Source: an uncultured Lachnospiraceae bacterium
GTDB lineage: Bacteria; Bacillota; Clostridia; Lachnospirales; Lachnospiraceae
DNA: 50,926 nucleotides
NCBI GenBank assembly: GCA_904420225.1
Contig: CAJFUP010000202.1
Coordinates: 1-50,926 of the forward strand
Reading direction: 5' to 3'
In this document: positions 18,406-26,143 of the stretch, piece after piece
Position numbering within the stretch: the stretch's first letter is position 1
Layout of the letters: every line of letters starts with the position of its first letter
Notes under the pieces: model-generated
The model's database searches: none
Told to the model about the DNA's origin: nothing
The model's input: only the letters and a program-made list of their open reading frames with translations
Translations under genes and position numbers: made by a program

Positions 18406-18443
18406 ATTTCTATGAAAGAGGAGATAGAAAGGGAGGAGCAGAC

Positions 18444-19625
18444 ATGGAAGATACACGTTCCAGACTGCAGGAGGTGCTGGATCAGGCAGTCAGAGAAAGA
18501 TTTGTGGCGGGGGCCAGCGTGCTGGTACTCCAGGGCGGAAAAGAGAGGTGGTTCTGCAAAAGCGGTATGCGGGATTTGGAGAATGGTCTGGAAATGGAGC
18601 GGGATACCATTTTTCGCCTGTATTCCATGACAAAGCCGGTGACATCGGCGGCGGTCATGATTCTTTTGGAAAGAGGGCTTTTGGACCTGGGCGAGCCGGT
18701 GGCAAAATTCCTGCCGGGCTTTCAGTGGCAGAAGGTGGCAGACGGCAGGCTGACCGTGTCAGTGCGCCGCGATGTGACGGTGAAAGATTTGCTTTCCATG
18801 ACATCTGGGCTGTCGTATCCCGATGCTTCCACAGTGGCCGGGAGCGAAGCCGCAGAGGTATTTCGCGTTCTGGATGAACGGCTTTACACCGATCATGCCA
18901 TGACCACCCAGGAAGTGGCCAATGCTCTGGGCAGATGCCGACTCTGTTTTCAGCCAGGGGAGCATTGGATGTATGGAACCAGTGCGGACATTTTGGGGGC
19001 TGTGGTGGAAAAAGTTACCGACATGCGTTTTGGGGAGTTTCTTAGAAAGGAGATTTTGGATCCTTTGGGCATGGAGGATACAGGATTTTATGTTCCTCAG
19101 GAAAAGCGGGAGCGCTTGGCAAGGGCATATGAAAATCAAAAAGGGGAATTGCGGGAGGTGAAGACGAATCACCTGGGAATTCGCTATTCCATGGATGAGG
19201 AACCCGCCTTTCAGTCCGGCGGCGCCGGTCTGGTATCCACCGTGGATGATTATGGAAAATTCGGCACCATGCTGCTGAACGGCGGTATTTTGGAAGGCGT
19301 GCGGATCTTAAAACCGGAAACGGTGAGGTTTATGACGAGGGGAAAGCTGCTTTCCCATCAGCAGGCGGATTTTGAGGCGGGCTGGGAACACTATGCGGGA
19401 TATACATATGGTAATTTGATGCGCGTCCTGGAACAACCGGGACAGGCATGGAATATGGCTTCTGCCGGGGAATATGGCTGGGATGGCTGGCTGGGAGCTT
19501 ACTTTACCAACGATCCTAAGAATCAGGTTACCTTCCTTTTGATGTACCAGCTTTTAAATGCCGGAACCACATCTTTCACCAGAAAAGTGAGAAATGTGGT
19601 CAACAGCGGACTGGAATACCTGTAA
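18444..19625 (+). CDS. Serine hydrolase of the class C beta-lactamase fold
   Basis: A 393-aa member of the beta-lactamase/esterase family (PF00144). The catalytic serine and lysine are in SMTK (S-x-x-K), the tyrosine motif is seen as YGTS, and LLSMTSGLSYP is typical of the fold. The ORF track begins 42 bases earlier at a TTG overlapping the GH95 stop, but ATG 18444 follows a GGGAGGAG site and is preferred. No signal peptide is present, which argues against a secreted beta-lactamase or penicillin-binding role. Family VIII esterases share this fold, so it may remove acyl groups from imported oligosaccharides. This function is inferred from context only. Confidence 0.8.
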   Translation: MEDTRSRLQEVLDQAVRERFVAGASVLVLQGGKERWFCKSGMRDLENGLEMERDTIFRLYSMTKPVTSAAVMILLERGLLDLGEPVAKFLPGFQWQKVADGRLTVSVRRDVTVKDLLSMTSGLSYPDASTVAGSEAAEVFRVLDERLYTDHAMTTQEVANALGRCRLCFQPGEHWMYGTSADILGAVVEKVTDMRFGEFLRKEILDPLGMEDTGFYVPQEKRERLARAYENQKGELREVKTNHLGIRYSMDEEPAFQSGGAGLVSTVDDYGKFGTMLLNGGILEGVRILKPETVRFMTRGKLLSHQQADFEAGWEHYAGYTYGNLMRVLEQPGQAWNMASAGEYGWDGWLGAYFTNDPKNQVTFLLMYQLLNAGTTSFTRKVRNVVNSGLEYL

Positions 19626-19667
19626 GTTGAGCGTCTGCTGGTCTGTGATATAGAAAGGAGAAGAAAA

Positions 19668-20918
19668 ATGGATCCCATATTGGTGAATACAATTGATATC
19701 GCCGCCGCAGGAGGCGGAAAAGGTCTTTTGGGCGATGTGGACGGGGACGGACGCATGGAGTTGATTTTTGTCCAGGGAGACAGTGGAATTGATGACCGCT
19801 ATGTGCCTCATCAGGCGGCTTGTGTCACGGCATACCGCCTGGATGGAAGCCTGCTGTGGCAAAAGGGGACGCCCATGGAAGTGCCGGGAAATTTCGGCGC
19901 CGATTTTCCGGCGCAGGTGTGTGATATTGATGAGGATGGCAATCTGGAAGTGCTCTGTGTCATGGAAGGAAAATTCCTGATTTTGGACGGCCGGACAGGA
20001 GCGGTGAAGCGGGAACATGAGCTGCCGGATCCGCAGGCCCATGACTGTATCATTGTGGCCAATGTCAGCGGCGGAAAACATGCCACCGATATTATTTTGA
20101 AAGACCGCTATCGCCGCATGTGGGTGATGAATCGTGATTTTGAGCTTTTGTGGACCCACCAGGGGAATCTGGGGCATTTTCCATGGCCCTGTGATATCAA
20201 CGGGGATGGGTACGATGAGATCATGGCGGGATATGATTTGCTGGATCATCAGGGAAAGATTCTCTGGTCCTGCCGTGACCTGGACGACCACGCCGACTGC
20301 CTGTGGGTGGGAGACGTCAATGGTGACGGAAAACCGGAGATTGCCGTGGGCGGCAGCGTTACCTGCCTGTATGATGTCCAGGGACAGGAACTGTGGCGTT
20401 ATGAGGGATCTGTGGAGTCCCAGCACATTGCTCTGGGAAAATTTCTCCCCCAAAAACCAGGGCTTCAGATTGCCGGACTGGACCGTATTGTCAGAGGCGA
20501 TGGCTACAAAGGACAGTGGGACGGAAAAGATGGCATGTTTCTGTTGGACAGCGATGGAAAAGAAGTTTGGAAAGAAGACAGAAAGACCAAGGGCTGGCTG
20601 ACCATTGTAGATGCTTTATACAACTGGAATGGAGAGGGGAGAGACTACATACTGGCATATCGAAGAGGGGGCGGCGTCACACCGGCGCTATATGACGGAG
20701 AGATGAATCGGGTGATATCTTTTCCGGAAGACGGTTATGTTCTTCACGGGGACCTTTTGGGCAGGGGCATAGAGGATGTGGTGATTTATTCCAAAGAAAA
20801 AGCCTGGATTTACACAGGAACGGCCTTTGATTTGTCTGCTCCTCCTTCTGGAAATCCGGTGCCCCAGTCCAAGCGTCTTTCCCATTCCACACTGTATCCG
20901 GGCGGAGAATATCAATAA
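19668..20918 (+). CDS. FG-GAP/VCBS beta-propeller protein, candidate intracellular lyase
   Basis: A 416-aa protein built of FG-GAP-like repeats with calcium-type loops DVDGDGRME, DIDEDGNLE, DINGDGYDE and DVNGDGKPE spaced along the chain, implying a beta-propeller of about seven blades. The PL11 lyase two genes upstream uses similar loops, and rhamnose-glucuronate lyases are also propellers, but this protein is shorter and lacks an obvious PL11 core. There is no signal peptide or membrane helix, unusual for FG-GAP proteins, which are mostly surface proteins. It has an AAAGGAG site and lies 42 bases after the serine hydrolase gene. The fold is likely; enzyme activity is inference. Confidence 0.7.
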   Translation: MDPILVNTIDIAAAGGGKGLLGDVDGDGRMELIFVQGDSGIDDRYVPHQAACVTAYRLDGSLLWQKGTPMEVPGNFGADFPAQVCDIDEDGNLEVLCVMEGKFLILDGRTGAVKREHELPDPQAHDCIIVANVSGGKHATDIILKDRYRRMWVMNRDFELLWTHQGNLGHFPWPCDINGDGYDEIMAGYDLLDHQGKILWSCRDLDDHADCLWVGDVNGDGKPEIAVGGSVTCLYDVQGQELWRYEGSVESQHIALGKFLPQKPGLQIAGLDRIVRGDGYKGQWDGKDGMFLLDSDGKEVWKEDRKTKGWLTIVDALYNWNGEGRDYILAYRRGGGVTPALYDGEMNRVISFPEDGYVLHGDLLGRGIEDVVIYSKEKAWIYTGTAFDLSAPPSGNPVPQSKRLSHSTLYPGGEYQ

Positions 20919-20945
20919 ATTGGGGCTGGCGTTTTTGGGAAATTG

Positions 20946-20954
20946 TGATAAAAT
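20946..20954 (+). promoter_or_regulatory. Extended -10 promoter of the nitroreductase-CE12-GH105-PL22 operon
   Basis: TGATAAAAT is an extended -10 element. The -35 region is weak. It lies in the 122-base gap after the propeller gene, 11 bases before a LacI-type palindrome, so this part of the locus can be transcribed separately. Confidence 0.55.
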
Positions 20955-20965
20955 AGACATATAAA

Positions 20966-20979
20966 GCGAAACGTTTCGC
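20966..20979 (+). promoter_or_regulatory. LacI-type operator GCGAAACGTTTCGC
   Basis: A perfect 14-base palindrome with the central CG and AAACGTTT core typical of LacI-family repressor sites. It covers roughly +5 to +18 of the predicted transcript, a usual position for repression. No lacI-family gene is in the window. Confidence 0.75.
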
Positions 20980-21040
20980 AGCTCTTTCCCTATGGGAAGG
21001 AGAACGCGAATCATGGCTTGTGGGAATGGAGGATTTGGAT

Positions 21041-21622
21041 ATGATGATGCATGATTTAGTGGAAAAAAGCCGTTCGTACCGTCGGTTTTATGAGGATCGG
21101 TCCATCACTGTGGAACAGTTGAAACAGCTGATTGATTTGGGGCGTTTGTCTCCCAGCGGCGGTAATAACCAGTATATCAAATATGTGGCGGTATGCGATG
21201 GAGAAATGAACGCCAAGGTTTATGAATGCCTGGCTTGGGCGGGATATCTGAAAGATTGGGATGGCCCCAAGGAAGGGGAGCGCCCGTCCGGATACATTAT
21301 TCTGCTCCGGGACAAAGCCATCAATCCCAATATGTCGGTGGATGAGGGAATCTCTGCCCAGAGTATTTTTCTGGGAGCCACAGAAATGGGGCTGGGCGGC
21401 TGCTTTCTGATGAATGTCCAGAGAGGGAAATTGGCCAAGATTCTGGATTTGGATGAGGAGCGTTTTGCCATTAGTATGGTCATTGCTCTGGGAGTGCCCA
21501 AAGAGACTGTGGTCATTACTGATGTGAAAGAGGATGGAGATATCAAGTATTACCGGGATGAGAATCAGATACATTATGTGCCCAAGAGAAGCCTGGACGA
21601 CGTGGTGGTGAAGACATTCTGA
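21041..21622 (+). CDS. Nitroreductase-family flavoprotein
   Basis: A 193-aa protein of the nitroreductase/FMN reductase fold: the SRSYRRFYED start, a LSPSGGNNQ segment that contacts FMN phosphate, and GLGGCFLMN with IALGVPKE near the C-terminus. Such proteins use NAD(P)H and FMN to reduce varied substrates. The track starts at GTG 21020, but the ATG at 21041 has GGAGG eight bases upstream. It is the first gene behind the LacI-type operator and is followed by pectin enzymes, so it appears co-regulated with them; no known pectin step needs it. Substrate unknown. Confidence 0.82.
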   Translation: MMMHDLVEKSRSYRRFYEDRSITVEQLKQLIDLGRLSPSGGNNQYIKYVAVCDGEMNAKVYECLAWAGYLKDWDGPKEGERPSGYIILLRDKAINPNMSVDEGISAQSIFLGATEMGLGGCFLMNVQRGKLAKILDLDEERFAISMVIALGVPKETVVITDVKEDGDIKYYRDENQIHYVPKRSLDDVVVKTF

Positions 21623-21658
21623 CAAAGGGTATGGACGAAGAAAGGAAGAGGAGAGACA

Positions 21659-22432
21659 GTGGAACCATTTACCATTTATCTGGCCGCGGACTCCACGGTT
21701 CAGACATTCCAGAAAAAGGATGCGCCTCAGATGGGATGGGGGCAAAAATTGTATGAGTCATTTCGGGACAGTGAGAAGTGCCGGATCTACCATCCGGATA
21801 ATACAAAATTTGATCAAGTGACCCGATATGAAATGCCTTGGGTGACCATTGATAACAGGGCCATGGCTGGAAGAAGCAGCCGTTCATTTCGGGACGAGGG
21901 GAGACTGGCGGATATTGATGCCTGCATTCAGCCAGGGGATTTTATGTTTGTCCAGTTTGCCCATAACGACGCCAATCAGGCGAAAAAAGAGCGCTATATT
22001 CCGGTGGAAGAGTATGCAAACTCCCTGATGACATATGTGGATGTGTGCAGAAGGCATGGGGCCCAATGCGTGTTGGTGACTGCCATTGCCATGAGGAATT
22101 GCGGGGATAATCGCGAAGGGATCTTTACGTTTAGTTTTCCTGAGTATCGTCATGCCATGATGCGGCTGGCCAGGGAAGAACATTTGCCGCTTTTGGATTT
22201 GGGCAGACGGACCACGGACTACTGCCGCCGTATTGGAAAAGAGGCCAGCAAAGATATTTTCCTGTGGGTGAAGCCGGGGGAATATCCCGAAAGCAGTCTT
22301 CGGGAAGGCAAAGAGGATAATGCCCATTTACAAGAAAGGGGGGCGGCGGTTTTCGCATCTTTGCTGACAGATCTAATCCGAGAATATCAGGCAGATGACA
22401 GGCTGGATCCCATCAAAGCGCTGCTGAAATAG
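21659..22432 (+). CDS. Rhamnogalacturonan acetylesterase, CE12 (RhgT/YesT-like)
   Basis: A 257-aa SGNH-type hydrolase. The conserved blocks are visible: LAADSTVQ (nucleophile serine), NRAMAGRSSRSF, the block III FAHND, and the C-terminal DNAHLQERGA carrying the catalytic aspartate and histidine. CE12 enzymes remove acetyl groups from galacturonic acid in rhamnogalacturonan I and make it available to lyases. No signal peptide, so it should act on imported oligomers. It starts with GTG at 21659 behind an AGAGGAG site, 36 bases after the nitroreductase gene. Assignment to the RhgT/YesT group is strong given motifs and neighbours. Confidence 0.88.
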   Translation: MEPFTIYLAADSTVQTFQKKDAPQMGWGQKLYESFRDSEKCRIYHPDNTKFDQVTRYEMPWVTIDNRAMAGRSSRSFRDEGRLADIDACIQPGDFMFVQFAHNDANQAKKERYIPVEEYANSLMTYVDVCRRHGAQCVLVTAIAMRNCGDNREGIFTFSFPEYRHAMMRLAREEHLPLLDLGRRTTDYCRRIGKEASKDIFLWVKPGEYPESSLREGKEDNAHLQERGAAVFASLLTDLIREYQADDRLDPIKALLK

Positions 22433-22479
22433 GTTGGATCACTGGGAAAGAGACTGTGGATGGCGAAAAGGAGAACAAA

Positions 22480-23592
22480 ATGGCTCATTATACGTATAAA
22501 GATTATAAGCCAGTGGAGTATGCAAAAATGGCATGCGATACAATGATGCGAAAGTTCAGAGCAGAGGACTTGCCCCCCAAGGGCAGGTTCCACTATCACC
22601 AGGGAGTGTTTTTGTCTGGTATGCAGAAGACGTATGATCTTTGCAAAGATCAGCGATATTACGATTATATCAAGGCATGGGTGGATTCCATTATCGATGA
22701 AAATGGGGAAATTCATACCTTTGACCCTGGTCAGATGGATGATGTACAGCCGGGGATTCTGTTGTTTTTCCTCTACGGAAAAACCGGAGACGGGCGGTAC
22801 AAAAAAGCTCTGGATACGTTGGTGCCCTGTGTCATGAATCTGCCCAGGACGCCGGAAGGAGGTCTGTGGCATAAGGATTGCTGTCCCAATCAGATGTGGC
22901 TGGACGGCCTGTACATGGGCGGCCCCATTTGCGCGGAATACGCGTTTCGTTTTCATCAGCCGGAATACCTGGAGCTGGTCATAGAGCAGGCACTTTTAAT
23001 GGAAAAGATGACCCGAGATGAGAAGACGGGACTCTGGTACCATGCCTATGACGCTTCCAGAAAAATGCCTTGGGCCGATCCAGAGACTGGGCTTTCCTCC
23101 GAGTTTTGGGGCCGTTCCATTGGCTGGGTGCCAGTGGCTGTGCTGGACGATCTGGAGTTTGTCCCCAAAAATCGCCAGGAATACAAGGAATTGGGCCGTT
23201 TGGTTCATGATCTGCTGACAGCAGTGATTCGGTATCAGGATCCGGAGAGCGGGCTGTGGTATCAGGTGGTGGATAAAGGGGGCCAGAAGGGAAATTGGCT
23301 GGAAACCTCCTGCAGCTGTTTGTTTACGGCGGCCATAGCCAGGGCTGTCCGCGTGGGACTGTTGGATAAAGGCAGTTTGGACTATGCCAAAAAGGGATTT
23401 GAGGGAGTCATCGACCGCTTGAAATGGGAGGGACAAGATTTACTGGTGGATCACATTTGTGTGGGAACCGGTGTGGGGGATTATAAGCATTACTGCCGCC
23501 GTCCCACCAGCACCAATGATCTCCACGGCATGGGCGCGTTCCTCATTATGTGCGCGGAGATTGAGGCAATCGCTCAAAAATTGAATCATTGA
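22480..23592 (+). CDS. GH105 unsaturated rhamnogalacturonyl hydrolase (YteR/YesR-like)
   Basis: A 370-aa (alpha/alpha)6-barrel enzyme that hydrates the double bond of the unsaturated galacturonosyl residue left by lyases and frees rhamnose. Family segments include DDVQPG, the catalytic QMWLDGLYMGGP and GRSIGWVPVA, with the closing DLHGMGAFLI. Length matches YteR and YesR (about 345-375 aa). The track starts at GTG 22456; ATG 22480 is chosen because AAAGGAG lies just upstream. Cytoplasmic, no signal peptide. It takes the products of the PL11 and PL26-like enzymes and lies next to PL22 and CE12. Confidence 0.92.
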   Translation: MAHYTYKDYKPVEYAKMACDTMMRKFRAEDLPPKGRFHYHQGVFLSGMQKTYDLCKDQRYYDYIKAWVDSIIDENGEIHTFDPGQMDDVQPGILLFFLYGKTGDGRYKKALDTLVPCVMNLPRTPEGGLWHKDCCPNQMWLDGLYMGGPICAEYAFRFHQPEYLELVIEQALLMEKMTRDEKTGLWYHAYDASRKMPWADPETGLSSEFWGRSIGWVPVAVLDDLEFVPKNRQEYKELGRLVHDLLTAVIRYQDPESGLWYQVVDKGGQKGNWLETSCSCLFTAAIARAVRVGLLDKGSLDYAKKGFEGVIDRLKWEGQDLLVDHICVGTGVGDYKHYCRRPTSTNDLHGMGAFLIMCAEIEAIAQKLNH

Positions 23593-23602
23593 ATCAAGGT
23601 GC

Positions 23603-23647
23603 CCCGCCTCTTTAAGGCGGGAGTGGATAATCAGAGGGGAAAACCCC
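23603..23647 (+). other. Two small intercistronic hairpins before the PL22 gene
   Basis: CCCGCCT-CTTTA-AGGCGGG (23603-23621) and GGGG-AAAA-CCCC (23636-23647) lie between the GH105 stop and the PL22 ribosome binding site. Neither has a T-run, so they are more likely to affect mRNA processing, stability or ribosome access than to terminate. Confidence 0.5.
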
Positions 23648-23664
23648 GGAAACGGAGGAGAAAT

Positions 23665-24867
23665 ATGGCAATCGGAGATAAGATTTACAATCACTTTTCT
23701 TCCTATATTGATCCCTATACGGGAACAGAGGTGGAGCGTCTGACAGAGCCGGATCATACCAGCCATCATATGTATTTTTATAATCGAATGACCACCAGCG
23801 ATGGCAAATATCTGCTGTACTGTCCGGAGCTTGACGGGCAGCGGCAGCTATATATGATGAATTTGGAAAATGGCGAGGCGGTTCAGCTGACAGAAGGGCC
23901 GGAGGTGGATGAGTACGGCGGCATGTTTTCTTGGGATGACCGCTATGTGTTCTATCAGCAGGCCAACTGTTTTTATAAACTGGATCTCTCGGATTTATCC
24001 AGAGAATGTTTTTATGAGGTACCGGAGGGGTGGAGCGGCGGAAGCGCCGGAATGAGCGACGATAACCGTTTCATGACCATTGTGGAGACTAAAAAGGATA
24101 CGGTGGCTGCCAAGGGCGGCGGGAAAAACTGGGATTTCTTTGCCCAGAATTGTCTGGCCAAGCCCCTGTGCCGCATTGTTTATATCGATGTAGAGAAGAA
24201 GACCAGTCACGTAGTGATCCAGGATCGCTGCTGGTTTGGCCATACCCAGATTCGTCCAAAGGATCCGAATACCATTATGTTTTGCCATGAGGGTCCCTAT
24301 GATCTCATTGATGCCAGGCTGTGGCTGGTACAAAGCGATGGCAGCCGCTACCGCTGCTGCCGGGAGCAGCCCAACGATCTGATCTTGACTCACGAGTTTT
24401 GGCTGCCGGACGGATCAAAGCTGGCATTTGTCTATCGGGAGACCACGGGAGATAAGGTGGAAAATATCCGTATGATTGATCCAGATACACTGGAGGAAAC
24501 CATTTTGATGCCTTGCTCTCCTTTTGCCCACTTTATTTGCGATAAGCAGAACAAATACATGGTGGGAGACTCCCAGGGGAGCGACGTTCCCATCCATCTT
24601 TTAAATCAGGAAGAGCAGGAAAAAGCCAGAGCGGAGGGCATTATTAAGAATGATTTTATTTATCTCATCGATGTGGCTGCCAGAACAGAGACGAAGCTGT
24701 GCTACCACGGCACGTCATGGCTGGCCAAGCACGGAACTCCGCAGGACGCCCATCCCCATCCCTGCTTTACCCAGGACAATCGCTATGTGATATTCGTGTC
24801 AGATAAAGATGGAAAGCCCTGTATATACCGTGTGGATTTGGAGAAGTATTTTGCGGGAAAACATTGA
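23665..24867 (+). CDS. Oligogalacturonate lyase, PL22 (Ogl-like)
   Basis: A 400-aa seven-bladed beta-propeller enzyme that splits short, often unsaturated galacturonides by beta-elimination in the cytoplasm to give 5-keto-4-deoxyuronate. The metal-binding histidines of the family are seen in FGHTQIRP, ILTHEFW and the hallmark DAHPHPCF near the C-terminus. The track begins 22 codons earlier, but ATG 23665 follows GGAGGAG and the extra residues are not family-like. It indicates that homogalacturonan fragments are used as well as rhamnogalacturonan. The enzymes that further process the product (KduI, KduD, KdgK, KdgA) are not in the window. Confidence 0.92.
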   Translation: MAIGDKIYNHFSSYIDPYTGTEVERLTEPDHTSHHMYFYNRMTTSDGKYLLYCPELDGQRQLYMMNLENGEAVQLTEGPEVDEYGGMFSWDDRYVFYQQANCFYKLDLSDLSRECFYEVPEGWSGGSAGMSDDNRFMTIVETKKDTVAAKGGGKNWDFFAQNCLAKPLCRIVYIDVEKKTSHVVIQDRCWFGHTQIRPKDPNTIMFCHEGPYDLIDARLWLVQSDGSRYRCCREQPNDLILTHEFWLPDGSKLAFVYRETTGDKVENIRMIDPDTLEETILMPCSPFAHFICDKQNKYMVGDSQGSDVPIHLLNQEEQEKARAEGIIKNDFIYLIDVAARTETKLCYHGTSWLAKHGTPQDAHPHPCFTQDNRYVIFVSDKDGKPCIYRVDLEKYFAGKH

Positions 24868-24940
24868 TAGGATTGTGTATAAGCTGCCTTGGAAAGTCTC
24901 ATATTGTGGAAAAAGTGACAGGCGGCGGAAAGGATGAGAT

Positions 24941-25744
24941 ATGAAAAAGAATATTTATACTTGTTTTCCGGGAGGAAAGCATAAAGTGCTGACCATGAGC
25001 TATGATGACGGCAGGGAAGAGGACCGCAGGCTGGTGGCATTGTTCAATGAATACGGCATCAAGGGTACCTTCCATGTGAACTCCGACCTGATGCGGGATG
25101 AGAAGCGAATCCCCATCTCCGAGTATAAGACCCTTTACCAGGGCCATGAGGTGTCTGTTCACACCGCCACACATCCCACCATCGCCCGCTGCCCCATGGA
25201 AGAGGTGGTGGAACAGATCGTGGAGGACCGGAAAGCGCTGGAAGAAGCGGTGGGCTATCCCATCCGCGGCATGTCGTACCCCAACGGCTCTTTTTCTCAG
25301 GAGATCATCGATGTACTTCCGGCTCTGGGTATCCGGTATGCCAGAACAGTGGGGAGTACCGATCAGTTTGGCATGCCGGAAAATTTTCTCCGGTGGACGG
25401 CTACCTGCCATCACAATCACAATCTGCAGAAACTGGGAGAGGAATTTGTGAATCTCCATAAAAAGCAGTACCTGTATATGATGTATGTATGGGGGCACAG
25501 CTATGAATTCGGACTTCAGGACAACTGGGATGTGATGGAGAATTTCTGCAAGCTGGTGGGGCATAGGGATGATATTTGGTATGCCACCAATATCCAGATC
25601 GTGGACTATATGGATGCGGCCAAACGCCTGCAGTTTACAGCCAATCTGGATAAAGTATACAATCCGTCCTTCCAGTCGGTGTGGATTGCCGTAAATGACA
25701 ATCAAATTGTGGAGATAAAGGGCGGCGAGCTGAAGGAGATCTGA
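24941..25744 (+). CDS. Polysaccharide deacetylase (NodB-like, CE4-related)
   Basis: A 267-aa NodB-homology protein. It shows the motif 1 aspartates in MSYDDG, the metal-binding H-x3-H in HTATH, and the RGMSYPNGSF segment. This group is common in Firmicute pectin loci, without a signal peptide or membrane anchor, unlike cell-wall deacetylases. It may remove acetyl or other N/O-acyl groups from imported oligosaccharides; the substrate is not known. A short gap separates it from PL22, with GGAAAGGATGAG as the ribosome binding region. The fold call is strong, the role inferred. Confidence 0.85.
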   Translation: MKKNIYTCFPGGKHKVLTMSYDDGREEDRRLVALFNEYGIKGTFHVNSDLMRDEKRIPISEYKTLYQGHEVSVHTATHPTIARCPMEEVVEQIVEDRKALEEAVGYPIRGMSYPNGSFSQEIIDVLPALGIRYARTVGSTDQFGMPENFLRWTATCHHNHNLQKLGEEFVNLHKKQYLYMMYVWGHSYEFGLQDNWDVMENFCKLVGHRDDIWYATNIQIVDYMDAAKRLQFTANLDKVYNPSFQSVWIAVNDNQIVEIKGGELKEI

Positions 25745-25764
25745 CGCCATCGGAAAGGAGCACC

Positions 25765-25992
25765 ATGCGCCGCGAAACATTCGATATGGAGCGGGATGTG
25801 TTGGAGATAGGGGATGAGGTGAGTATTGTGGAAGGGCAGCTGCCCACGTCCTATTATTACACCGTGGTTCCAGCCCTGGCCATGTCCCGCAATTATAAGA
25901 ATTCCCAGCGCCTGAAAAGTCGGAAAGGCGTGGTAACGGGAAAAGAACGCCATGACAGCAGTTATTACATTACCATTGATTTTGACGAATGA
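25765..25992 (+). CDS. 75-aa protein of unknown function at end of pectin operon
   Basis: A small protein with a good AAGGAG site, 20 bases after the deacetylase gene and just before the operon terminator. I do not recognise its family. The sequence looks beta-rich: GDEVSIVEG near the start, then a basic stretch (RLKSRKGVVTGKERH) and a last strand SSYYITIDFDE, suggesting a small beta-barrel or SH3/KOW-like fold. It has no signal peptide or membrane helix. Position suggests a role linked to sugar use, for example an accessory or binding protein, but no function can be assigned. Confidence 0.75.
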   Translation: MRRETFDMERDVLEIGDEVSIVEGQLPTSYYYTVVPALAMSRNYKNSQRLKSRKGVVTGKERHDSSYYITIDFDE

Positions 25993-26020
25993 GTGGGGAA
26001 AGGATGTGTCTGCTGACAGG

Positions 26021-26077
26021 GACATAAAAACAGGCAGGCTTCCAAAGTCATTTGGAACGTCTGCCTGTTTTTATGTC
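26021..26077. terminator. Bidirectional terminator ending the pectin operon
   Basis: Arms of about 26 bases, GACATAAAAACAGGCAG... and ...CTGCCTGTTTTTATGTC, pair with only a small bulge around a GTCA loop. The A-run and T-run inside the stem let it work from both sides, for the 75-aa gene (+) and the DUF6465-like gene (-). Confidence 0.85.
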
Positions 26078-26143
26078 TGTCAGGCGGCCGCGCCTGGCAC
26101 AGCTGTTATTATGTAGTAAGATTAGCCAATGATTCACGTCGTT

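Noticed and set aside
18402-18443. TTG start of the serine hydrolase overlapping the GH95 stop
   Set aside because: No ribosome binding site for it, while ATG 18444 has GGGAGGAG at a good distance.
21013-21054. 13-codon frame before the nitroreductase with a GGAAGGAG upstream
   Set aside because: Could be a leader peptide, but the real gene has its own GGAGG and ATG, and so short a frame is expected by chance.
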